64,000 nucleotides of DNA from Prostheceraeus crozeri (Eukaryota; Platyhelminthes; Polycladida; Euryleptidae): positions 1 through 64,000 of the forward strand of contig CAJQUW010006851.1 of the NCBI GenBank assembly GCA_907163375.1, in the 5' to 3' direction. The position numbers and the translations under genes are program-made. The notes under the pieces were generated by a model. The model saw only the letters and a list, made by a program, of their open reading frames with translations. It did no database searches and was not told where the DNA came from. Every line of letters starts with the position of its first letter. Positions within the stretch are counted from its first letter, which is position 1. Positions 54,263 to 64,000 of this stretch are shown one piece after another.

Positions 54263-56104
54263 CGGGTGCGGCATAAAAAAGTGACTAAATTTAAATGTCG
54301 CACAACTTTCTAATTATCCATCAGAAATTGACAAAGAAGGTCTCATTTTGAAGCCAATACACCATAATTACCATGAATACCATAAAATTACCATAATCAA
54401 TATTGCAGTGTTTGCATTTGAGGATGAGAGTGCAATTTACATGAAAAGCAGATGATCTGAAAATCCAAAAAAAACTAGATGAAAAGAACAACAGCAATCA
54501 CGCCTTGTAAAAGAACGTCAGAAATTTCCCATTTTCCTGTTTTACTTCTTCCAAAGTTTCCAAACATCTTCATTTACTACTTCCAATTCTTCACTTAAAC
54601 GAGAACCATCATGACGAAGTCTTTCTGTTGCAGATGATCACATAACATCAAATGGGTGATAGCTGGATCAGCCTTCAGCAATCACGCCTTGTAACCGAAC
54701 GCCAGAAATTTCGTATTTTCCTGTTTTACTTCTTCCAAAGTTTCCAAATATTCTCATTTAGAAAAAAGTCATCACAGTTGCTTTTGACCATTATGCTGCA
54801 TTCAATGCGTTTCTGATGGTTCATGAAGCTCTTCATAGCACGATCTCTTTATCTCTTTAACAATTTTATAAGGGCCTAGTGCGGATGCTAGTGATGTAGA
54901 CATTTTACGCATTGTTTAGTCAACTATTGTTCTCTCTAGTAGTTGTGACAATTCAGTGACAAAATTGAACAAAGATTTCCAGCTATAGACCCGCATGTAA
55001 TTCCTTCTCATTCCAAATTTGAATTTCCATTGTTATAGATAATTCATAGATATGCAATTTATATTGTTTTTTAATAAAGCTAGATGATGTTCTGGGTATT
55101 GATTTTTATATGAAAAATTTCTTCTATTAAGCTATTTGATGCAAAACATCGATCCCTTCATGTACCTGCTAATATTCAGTGTTGCATGATTGAAATGAAA
55201 GCTGTTTGGTCATTTGCAACAAGAGTGGGAGGATTCCCCATAATGATTATCATTCAAGTGAAGAATTGGAAGCAGTAAATGAAGATGTTTGGAGTTTAAC
55301 TCGAAGAAATGTTTGGAAACTTTGGAAGAAGTAAAACAGAAAAATGCGAAATTTCTGACATTCGGTTACAAGGCGTGATTGCTGAAGGTTGATCCAGCTA
55401 TCACCCAATTGATGTTGTGTGATCATCTGCAGCAGAAAGATTTCGCCATGATGGTTCTCGTTTAAGTGAAGAATTGGAAGTAGGCTAGCTTTTCCGTATT
55501 GACAGTGAGAAGCCGTAAGCTTTTGATAGGTTTATTAGCAGCAATCATGTTTCAGTAGGCAAGCTACCATCATGAGTTATCTTCCGTAATGTATAAGTAT
55601 ACTTGTGAGCATTGCTGTCAATGCTTCGTCGGTGAAACCCGTCGCGATATTTTCACTAGAATAAACGAACACGTGAAAGGTCGACCAGCATCCGAAATAT
55701 CCCTGCATGTTCACATCCCAAATAAAGATAATTCTAAAATTCTCATTCGCACTCCATACACGAAAATTGCTGAATCATTGTACATAAAGTCATTTCTTCA
55801 TTCACAGTACCTAATGAATAACCGCAGCCAATCACAGCCGCTTTTCCTATATTGATTTTTCTTGTCACATTCCCGCTAGCTTTTCCATTCAGCTGTTGTT
55901 CTTTTCATCTAGTTTTTTGGATTTTCAGATCCTCTGCTTTTCATGTAAATTGCACTCATCCCCAAATGCAAACACTGCAATGTTGATTGTGGTAATGAAG
56001 ATGTGTATTGGCTTCAAAATGAGACCTTCTTTGTCAACTTCTGATGGATAATTAGAAGGCTATGCTACATTTAAATTCAGTCACTTTTCTTATGCCGCAC
56101 CGTG
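54263..56104. mobile_element. Long inverted-repeat element flanked by TA, carrying a GIY-YIG fragment
   Basis: The left end CGGGTGCGGCATAAAAAAGT and the right end inverse (ACTTTTCTTATGCCGCACCG) lie between TA dinucleotides (54261-54262 and 56105-56106). The left arm (54263 to about 54760) pairs with two right-side blocks, about 55236-55490 and 55868-56104. A 380 bp piece with a Penelope GIY-YIG frame sits between those blocks and has no counterpart in the left arm. A direct repeat starting CAGCAATCACGCCTTGTAA also occurs in the left arm at 54492 and 54677. Confidence 0.75.
55589..55855 (+). pseudogene. Penelope GIY-YIG domain fragment
   Basis: An 88-codon frame with YKYTCEHC, CFVGETRRDIFTRINEH (GIY-YIG core with VG in place of IG and the conserved R and EH), and KIAESLYIKSF with the catalytic-helix Glu. 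The N-terminal part and the RT are absent. It is embedded in the TA-flanked inverted-repeat element. Confidence 0.8.
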
Positions 56105-56111
56105 TAGGCTA

Positions 56112-57520
56112 GAACGCATTAAAGGGATTGACACTTCGGTGTATCAGAAGCCTACTTTCAGCGATGTTTACAGTAACTACAGATTGTTTCATAAAAAATG
56201 GATCACCCTTAAACATCGCCTTAACTTCAACTTTGTCTAACTCCGCCAAACTTGAACGAATTTCTCTGAAATTTGGAAGATATGTCAGTTGTGCTTACTA
56301 ATATCATTGTTGGAAATTTCAAGCATGAATATTGAGTTGTTTTCCTGTTATAGATAAAAAAAGTAGTAGATAATTTGATCTTCATTTAGCAATGTTACAC
56401 AAAATCATACCTCACTCTTATAAAATTACATTTACTTCCTTTGTTATGTAATATGTTGTTCTGCAAGCCAAAAGCTATCAAGCAAAACAAATATAAAGAA
56501 AATCGGTCAATCAGAGCCAGTATAGCACCATTATTCATCAACAATAATGTAACTGCTACATGTGATTAACTGGACTGTTCCATAGCTTCCTGACTTCGTT
56601 GCGGTGGTGTTGGCAGCACTCCTGATTGCTTTCAGCTAGAAATCTATCTCTTACCGGTTGAAAACAATACAAAGCACAAATGAACAATAACGAGACTTAC
56701 GTCACTGTTAAAAAGAGAGTGGAGAAAGTTAGATCAGTCAAAAATCAACGATATCATCGAATCAATGCCTAGACGAATTGGTAATGTCATTGACAATATG
56801 GGTAGGGCCACAAAATATTAGCTTCTTAAGAACCGTTACTGTATCATAGCTTATCAGATTATATAAGGACATTTAAATATATTAAGGACATGAAATAACA
56901 TGAAAAATGCTTTCTGTATCATACTTATGTTATATTTAGTCAAATTTTAGGATGATCCACTTTTTATGAAACGGACTGTACAACACCCTCTGTCGTAAGC
57001 ACTACAAAGTGAAACTTGTAAAGTGTCTATGTGATCATGGTCGCCGCCTCTGCTCACCCAACTATCTTGAGAAAGAGTTCAACTTTTTAACTCAAGTTTT
57101 TCCGAGGAACGGATCTCCTCTCTGTTCTATACAAAGACATTCTGCTTCTACCTCGAAGCAACTCATCCGTGCAGAAGAAGGTGTTGCTCTTCAGTGCACA
57201 ATACTCTGGTGAAGCATCTGTGCAAGAAGCCAGGAGCAAGCCTCTGCTTATGTGGAGTTGCGAGCTTGGTACCGCACAAGAAAATGTTCGTCTAACATGC
57301 CCAAAGAACAAGCACTCACGTCTCACCGCTCTTGTCAGGTTTATTCATTCGATTGCGCTTGCGGAGAATCTATGTAGGACGAACGAAACGAGCTGCTCCC
57401 AAAGCTGCTCCCTGCTAGGCCATTACTCGCCATGCCATGACGTTCTCCACAACTCAGAGTACAGACCATTTCAGGATTGTCAAGCAGTGCCGTCATGAGC
57501 ACTAATTGAGCGGAATTCGT
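56112..57520 (+). pseudogene. Penelope-like relic split by a mariner-type MITE
   Basis: IKGIDTSVYQKPTFSDVYSN at 56118-56178 is the end of the RT palm. After the MITE, HYKVKLVKCLCDHGRRLCSP and YLEKEFNFLTQVFPRNGSPL (57000-57120) are the thumb and linker, then KVLLFSAQYSGEASVQEARS (57173-57235) opens the connector and a frameshifted CACGES...GRTKRAA-like segment (57350-57400) is the GIY-YIG core. Several stops. A short hairpin (CTTCGTAAGCAAA and its inverse) lies at 57523-57555 after the relic. Confidence 0.78.
56180..56988. mobile_element. Mariner-type MITE inside the Penelope relic
   Basis: TA at 56178-56179 and 56989-56990. The ends CAGATTGTTTCATAAAAAAT and the inverse of CAGTCCGTTTCATAAAAAGT pair, followed by GGATCACCC/GGATCATCC. 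The Penelope coding context is continuous across it. No transposase frame. Confidence 0.82.
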
Positions 57521-60010
57521 CGCTTCGTAAGCAAATTTTGGTTTGCTTTACGAAGTGAACATCCTAGACATATTTAGCATAAAAGCATGTAGAGCCCACT
57601 AGTGTACTCTAGCGTATACAAAGTAGGCCTCAACCTACCGCTTCTCATTTTTTCTATCAGAGTTCAACATCTGATAGCAACAAGATTGATCTCTACTTTG
57701 GAGAAATCATTTTGATCGAACGGCAAAAAGGAGTTTCAAATCTATCAACATCTGATTGTTTCAAATTACTCTTCTACTTGTAAAATGGAAAATGCAACTT
57801 CTAAATTAATTGTGTAGGTTGTCAATAATTCCATATTTTGGATTTCAGTTCTTAGTTTGTTAGTTGTTGCATTACCTACAGTGAATCATCATTTTGAAAT
57901 CGCATCATCATGCTGTATTTGAAATGGACAGCTTCTAATTAACATGGCATATTTTCCAACATTTGAAGTCTTGAATGTCTTGATGAATTTACGATCGATC
58001 AGTTTTCCTCAACTACTGACTCTTTACCAGTTTTTGCAGAAGGAGACCCTAGGTGATAAGCTGGGAATTATAAAAGTAGCCAAGTCTCCAGGAAAAGCCA
58101 GCTCTCCGATTCAATATCCCATTGAATTTACCCGATTTTCCACCTTTTATTTCCTCAATAGCGAAACAAATCGGGGATGAAATTACTGAAATTGCAGATT
58201 TTCTGGGGACTTTGACTCGAATTTCATCCAAAGAGCTGAATATTACTCGAAAACGCTAAATTTGAATCCTCCAGAATTTAGAGATTTTGCTCTTTGGATT
58301 GATGAAGCTTGGCAGGTGACATCTGTCAAATAAATTCAAGATTCCGTGAAGCAATGGGCTGTCACAAATATCCTTGATAGGAGGGAAGATCATTTAATTG
58401 AGCGTCCAAAACCTGGCAAACCATGCGCAGGTTTTCAGAGTGGATTTTAAATGATGACATCTCTCACCCATTTGATTTACATACTAAAGCCATGCCAGCA
58501 CAATGTTAAAGGAAAGCATCAATGATGTCTTAAACATACAGATTTAAGGCCTTTTTGTCAATGAATATCACACATATGTTGCATGGTACTTACTACTGTT
58601 TTGCAAGTAGTGAGATAGTGACATTTAGGAGTCAAACTTGCAATACTGAATTCTATTTTGATACATGCCAGTCTAAGGCATTTCATAAATAATCAATTAG
58701 TATTCAGCCATCAACAGTTATGCACCATGAAATTTTGGAATTAAGGATATTATCAATCCGAAGTAAAAACACATTATAATTCATTAAACGCAAAAATAGT
58801 TATGTTTGAGATATATAAGTCAACATGGTTCCATAAAAGATATCGCCCTTAATTATCGTTAAACATACATTTAACATTTATTATGTATATAATAAATATA
58901 TATTTATAATATTTTTAAATTATACATGTAACATTTTACATTAAACATATATTTAAACATCTATCAAAAAGAGAGATTCACGACTGGTATTGCTGGAAAA
59001 AAAGTTATTTGACATTTGACATATATATTTTATCTTTCGCTATGTGACTTAAAGCTCTACATACCAGAGGCATACAAATGAGGATGAATTTGCATCGGGT
59101 CTCGCGTATAAAACATACCAACAACTCGTGTTTCATTGTAAAACAGCCTATCACAGATCAAATAGTTCGTATCGCTGCATACCAATCACATACGAAAGTA
59201 AGTGAGCCTTCGTATGAAATACATACCAGATCTCTGTAAACACAGGAGAATCTCGCATCAAATGTTAGTTTCAAATTGTACGTGAATTTGGTATATGTTT
59301 GTATGTAATTTTCGTATTCTGCGATTTACAGTGCACAGAACAGATTCTGTAGTAAGACGAGTAGAAGAATTTTCTTGCTAAGAAGTGCACGCTTCTATAT
59401 TCCTCACGAAGCCACTCTATGATGATATCTATGTACAAAAACTTCACAAGAAGCATATTGGATCACTGTGGTCTTCGTTGTTGGACTACATATTAAGGAC
59501 AACGACAGAATCGAAATGATTAAGAAAAGGTGCCATTGTTTAATTTGTAGATCTGCATGCGTTTGTAGTGACTTCGAATTGGTGGGCAAATGACGCGTGA
59601 CTCCTGTGCTGAAGTTTTCTTTGAGAAGATCAAGGACAGTAAAATACTTTATCATCTCCCCCATCCAAGTCTAATCAAGCATTGTCCCCATTCAGTCATA
59701 CTCATTGTTTGTGAACAATGCATCTAGACCGTGTGGAAGGCTTCAACATGCGATGCCTATGTGACTCACATATCTTCCTGCTTTATTAAATTGCTTGTAC
59801 AATGTTTATAACTGCATAGCGGTTGTCTGTTCGCTCTTCGAACCAGGTGTCTTGACTGAAATACATGTCAAATATTTTAAATGTCTGCCCTGCGAGATGA
59901 TATTTTGATCATCCTTTCCTTTAATCAACAGCAAACACCAAACATATTCTTTTTTCCCATTTTATACTGGTGTATATAATAACGGACAGTGTTGTACGAG
60001 TCAATGAAAA
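57521..60010. other. No gene recognised
   Basis: AT-rich DNA including a TATATAATAAATATATA tract near 58880. The frame 57944-58180 and its continuation (WIDEAWQV near 58300) are open but unrecognised. ACATACCAG strings recur at 59056, 59116 and 59219 without a clear period. Confidence 0.4.
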
Positions 60011-60127
60011 AAATTGACGGCGTCAACCAATCCTGAAATTGACGGCGTCAACCAATCCTGAAATTGACGGCGTCAACCAATCCTGAAATTTACGGCGTCA
60101 ACCAATCCTGAAATTGACGGCGTCAAT
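60011..60127. repeat. 25-bp tandem repeat with palindromic TTGACGGCGTCAA core
   Basis: Four full 25 bp units begin at 60011, 60036, 60061 and 60086, with a partial fifth at 60111. Each contains TTGACG-G-CGTCAA, a palindrome of two TGACG half-sites; one unit has a single change (TTTACG). Confidence 0.95.
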
Positions 60128-60845
60128 TCATAGTGCCAATTTTACATCATACTTCATGATCTGTTTCGAAACTCAAACGATAAATAGACTTTGTCGATGC
60201 GAATACTTTTTCAGTAGCCCTGAAGATCTCTCCTTTCGGCACTCCTCACGGACATCAAGACAATGTCAACAGATCCAAAAAGTGAATTAGGAATAAAAGT
60301 GAAGTCGATGTTATCATCAAAATGTAAAAAAACGTACCTACCTGAACAGCTACCTGAAAGTGATGACTCATAGACCTCTCGAAGAAATATCACATCAGGT
60401 AGACATAGCTAAACCTTTACTTTGAAGCCATTAGCAAACCCATTATTAAGAATATCGAGATTAGGCCTTCCCAACTCCAATATATAACACTGAGCCAAAT
60501 GATAAATGTCACTTTTTTATATTGTCAGATGCGACATTTATTTCGTATTCGAGAAAATAATCGCAAAGTATGTAAAATTTATTATAAAACATTTTGTCAA
60601 CACTGCACTTAAAAGGCGCATGAACATTTTGGTCAACGGCGTTCGCACGATTGTTCTTGGCTGGACATGACGCCGATTCAATCGCAGCTCGAGATGGCAG
60701 CCCCATCGCCTGTCTAGCTGACGCAGGGCTAACAACTCTGTTCAGTAAACTCCTCTTTGTTACGAATCCTGCACGAAATTACACACCGATTGTCTTTACT
60801 GGAAGTTGACCTCAGGAAACGGTACAAGGATCACGATTTATGGAT
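60128..60845. other. No gene recognised
   Basis: Non-coding sequence upstream of the LINE endonuclease fragment; a GC-richer stretch at 60640-60730 may be the LINE leader. Confidence 0.4.
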
Positions 60846-61610
60846 TTGCGGAATAAACTACGAATTGTGACATGGAATGTTCTGACCCTTAAGCAGCTTG
60901 TCTTCCTTCCTGAGAATTAGCAGAATATCACGTGTCAATTGCGAAGCTCGCTGGGCAGATTCTGGTGAGCATGTTGCTGGAGACTATCACTTTCTATGGA
61001 GAGGACCAACGGATGGCTCTGGAAGACGAGGAGTCGCTCTCGCACGTTCTCTCATTGCGCGTCGTTGCTTAGTCTCTTGGCGTCCTATCTGTGATCGTTT
61101 ACTCATAGCCCGTCTCAATCATCGTTATGGCAAGCTTCGTCTAATTGTCGGCTACGCTCCAACAAATGCTGGTACTGAAGAAGAAAAAGAAAATTTCAAT
61201 AGAGAATTGCGTACTCATGTTGCAGCTGTTCCACATCACGACCTTTCGATTGTCCATCTGGAGCCACTATCTGTGCCTCAAGTCGCTATCTGTACTTGCC
61301 GCACATCACTGGCAACAACTTCGTTGACAATGTTACGAATGACAATGGTGATCGTCTTCTGGATCTATGTGCATTGACAGATCACTGCATAATCGATACA
61401 TGGTTGCCCAGAAAGCACATTATTCCTGGACGTGGCACAGTAATGACGGTGTCACACGCAAAACCCTCGATCACATTTTGGTCGGTCGCCGCTGTAGTTC
61501 ATATGTTTCCAACTGGCGTGTATTTCGTGGACTCAACTCGGAGATACACGTACAGATCATCGCATGTTGGTCATTACGTGGGGAGAGGGTATCTCCGACC
61601 AGGATGAATC
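60846..61610 (+). pseudogene. LINE APE endonuclease fragment (RTE/CFDP2-like)
   Basis: LRIVTWNVLTL near 60855 is the APE opening with its catalytic Asn. Then EARWADSGEHVAGDYHFLWR, GPTDGSGRRGVALARSLIAR and YAPTNAGTEEEKENFNREL follow (60945-61205), a frame change, HITGNNFVDNVTNDNGDRLL and ALTDHCIIDTW (61299-61400), and remnants of the final KTLDHILVGRRC block. This arrangement is that of craniofacial development protein 2-like endonucleases derived from RTE-type LINEs. No reverse transcriptase follows; the copy is 3' truncated before the satellite. Confidence 0.8.
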
Positions 61611-61969
61611 ACAGATTGTCGTCTTGCAAAGATGTTGATTTCGGAATAATTGAATCACAAAATTATTGTCAGTTTCGTTAAGTGTCTTATTTTTTTAATG
61701 TAAAATCTATAAACTTTTCTGAGCTTTATTATATATCATCTGTAAATAATTATTTCAGTAAATTATGCCATCATAAAATAATATATGAAATTGAATAAGA
61801 AAATTGGGTATCACAACAATTTGATCATTTTCAATTTCAGTAATAAAAAGTTATCTTTTGGAAAATCACCATCTCATCGACACCGCCAAAAACTTATTTC
61901 ACAGCTCATTGAATTGAATCGTTCGTTGAGCAACTAAACGTTTTTATGCACATAGAGTTCGCTGGCTCG

Positions 61970-63713
61970 GCAGTTTGATTCGATTATCCGATGTGCTAGC
62001 TCGGAAGTTTGATTCGATTATGTGATGTGCTAGCTCGGAAGTTTGATTCGATTATCTGATGTGCTAGCTCGAAAGTGTTATTCGATTATCTGATGTGCTA
62101 GATCGGAAGTTTGATTCGATTATCCGATGTGCTAGCTCGGACGTTTGATTCGATTATCTGATGTGCCAGCTCGAAAGTTTGATTCGATTATCCGATGTGC
62201 TAGCTCGGAAGTTTGATTCGATTATCTGATGTGCTAGCTCGGAAGTTTGATTCGATTATCCGATGTGTTTGCTCGGAAGTTTGATTCGATTATCTGATGT
62301 GCTAGCTCGGAAGTTTGATTCGATTATCCGATGTGCTAGCTCGGCAGTTTGATTCGATTATCCGATGTGCTAGCTCGGAAGTTTGATTCGATTATCTGAT
62401 GTGCTAGCTCGAAGTTTGAATCGATTGTGTGATGTGCTAGCTCGGAAGTTTGATTCGATTATCTAATGTGCTAGATCGGAAGTTTGATTCGATTATCCGA
62501 TGTGCTAGCTCGGACGTTTGATTCGATTATCTGATGTGCCAGCTCGTAAGTTTGATTCGATTATCTGATGTGCTAGCTCGGAAGTTTGATTCGATTATCC
62601 GATGTGCTAGCTCGGAAGTTTGATTCGATTATCCGATGTGCTAGCTCGGAAGTTTGATTCGATTATCCGATGTGCTAGCTCGGCAGTTTGATTCGATTAT
62701 CCGATGTGCTAGCTCGGCAGTTTGATTCGATTATCCGATGTGCTAGCTCGGACGTTTGATTCGATTATCTGATGTGCTAGCTCGGAAGTTTGACTCGATT
62801 GTGTGATGTGCTAGCTCGGAAGTTTGATTCGATTATCTAATGTGCTAGATCGGAAGTTTGATTCGATTATCCGATGTGCTATCTCGGAAGTTTGATTCGA
62901 TTATCTGATGTGCTAGCTCGGAAGTTTGACTCGATTATCTGATGTGCTAGCTCGGAAGTTTGATTCGATTAATTGATGTACTTGCTCGGAAGTTTGATTC
63001 GATTATCCAATGTGCTAGCTCGGAAGTTTGATTCGATTATCCAATGTGCTAGCTCGGAAGTTCGATTCGATTGTGTAATGTGCTAGATCGGAAGTTTGAT
63101 TCGATTAATTGATGTACTTGCTCGGAAGTTTGACTCGATTATCCAATGTGCTATCTCGGAAGTTTGATTCGATTGTGTGATGTGCTAGCTCGGCAGTTTG
63201 ATTCGATTATCTAATGTGCTAGCTCCGAAGTTTGATTCGATTATCTGATGTGCTAGCTCGGAAGTTTGATTCGATTGTGTGATGTGCTAGCTCGGAAGTT
63301 TGATTCGATTATCTGATGTGCTAGCTCGGAAGTTTGATTCGATTATCTGATGTGCTAGCTCGGAGGTTTGATTCGATTGTGTGATGTGTTTGCTCGGAAG
63401 TTTGATTCGATTATCTGATGTGCTAGATCAGAAGTTTGATTCGATTATCCGATTCGTCAGCTCGGAAGTTTGACTCGATTATCTGATGTGCTAGCTCGGA
63501 AGTTTGATTCGATTATCCGATGTGCTAGCTCGGAAGTTTGATTCGATTATCGATGTGCTAGCTCGGAAGTTTGATTCGATTATCTGATGTGCTAGCTCGG
63601 AAGTTTGATTCGATTATCTGATGTGCTAGATCGGAAGTTTGATTCGATTATCCGATGTGCTAGCTCGGAAGTTTGACTCGATTATCGATGTGCTAGCTCG
63701 GAAGTTTGATTCG
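61970..63713. repeat. 34-bp satellite, about 51 units
   Basis: Head-to-tail units of 34 bp of the type GATGTGCTAGCTCGGAAGTT followed by TGATTCGATTATCT. Variants such as CTAGATCGG, CTCGGACG, GTGTGATG and AATTGATGTACTTG recur at multiples of 34 bp, including an 11-unit (about 374 bp) period early in the array. Single-base deletions are rare. No promoter or coding potential is evident. Confidence 0.96.
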
Positions 63714-64000
63714 TTGTGCCCGTTAACGGTAATTGGAAACAATGTTCAGGAAAATTGAAGAAAGATCTATTGAATTTGTTTGAATAAAACTTGCATATTC
63801 GCACTTACACCGCAAGGATTCTGAAGATACCAAGCATGAACATTTTTGATGAAAAAGTGAGAATATAACATCTTCAGTCAAAAGAGTGAAGTTTTTGTGA
63901 TAACTTCATGATATCACTAATTTTTTCACAATTTTTAACTCACATGTTTTCTTATATTGAAAAGCGAGATTTGTAAAGTGAATGATTTTCATATTTTGGG
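63714..64000. other. AT-rich end of window
   Basis: No feature recognised after the satellite. Confidence 0.4.

Noticed and set aside
61970-63713. Coding repeat protein from the 34-bp satellite
   Set aside because: 34 is not a multiple of three and the frames contain stops in every unit.
1-64000. CRISPR array, bacterial operon or phage origin
   Set aside because: Tandem repeats lack spacers of CRISPR type, genes have splice sites, and the mobile elements are animal families.

Overview
The window is a stretch of an animal nuclear genome, most likely from a marine invertebrate. Coding pieces are short and bounded by GT/AG splice signals, introns are long and AT-rich, and the sequence is packed with animal-type transposable elements: Penelope-like elements with GIY-YIG domains, APE-type LINEs, hAT, Tc1/mariner-type and Mutator- or Merlin-type elements, and tRNA-derived repeats. 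The phylum cannot be fixed from what is visible. There are no operons, ribosome binding sites or CRISPR arrays.

Host genes are few. (1) A two-exon fragment (2667-2717 and 8499-8839) whose splice phases match across a 5.8 kb intron; the GC-rich last exon resembles a ubiquitin-like fold. (2) An intronless secreted cysteine-rich protein with a thyroglobulin type-1-like domain (26634-27059). (3) The C-terminal exon of a PIG-H homologue (36200-36501), interrupted by one in-frame TAG. Other exon-like pieces (12019-12660, 17096-17323, 35600-35680, 47048-47152, 52244-52549) are weak and are flagged as such.

Layout. 1-1.9 kb: decayed LINE. 2.7-8.8 kb: the first host gene, its intron holding a Penelope-like element and a decayed reverse-transcriptase element that carries a 309 bp internal tandem duplication and an inserted hAT with an 8 bp target duplication. 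9.1-12.0 kb: a TA-flanked inverted-repeat element, then a Penelope insertion built as a near-perfect 824 bp inverted repeat inside a 12 bp target duplication. 12.7-15.6 kb: a three-level nest of inverted-repeat transposons. 15.9-16.3 kb: a Penelope RT relic readable only by joining frames. 19.6-23.2 kb: a hAT with an almost intact BED-type transposase. 24.45-24.94 kb: a miniature Penelope insertion with the same architecture as the 10 kb one. 27.6-31.5 kb: a nearly full-length LINE with ORF1 and ORF2. 32.4-33.6 kb: fifteen 79 bp tRNA-like units in tandem, followed by one copy of a dispersed repeat also found at 23.3 kb. 34.9-36.2 kb: a hAT-like element just upstream of the PIG-H exon. 37-42.3 kb: Tc1/mariner-type, Penelope and hAT remnants. 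43.8-46.8 kb: an element with 9 bp target duplications, a truncated LINE and a 580 bp foldback. 48.5-51.4 kb: an inverted duplication in which one arm carries a MITE and the other preserves the empty site. 54.3-57.5 kb: a long inverted-repeat element containing a GIY-YIG fragment, then another Penelope relic carrying a mariner-like MITE. 60-61.6 kb: a 25 bp tandem repeat and an APE endonuclease fragment. 62.0-63.7 kb: a 34 bp satellite with higher-order structure.

The genes do not form a pathway. The coherent theme is Penelope-like activity: seven separate Penelope-derived segments in 64 kb, two of them structurally complete enough to show target duplications and an inverted-repeat insertion plan.
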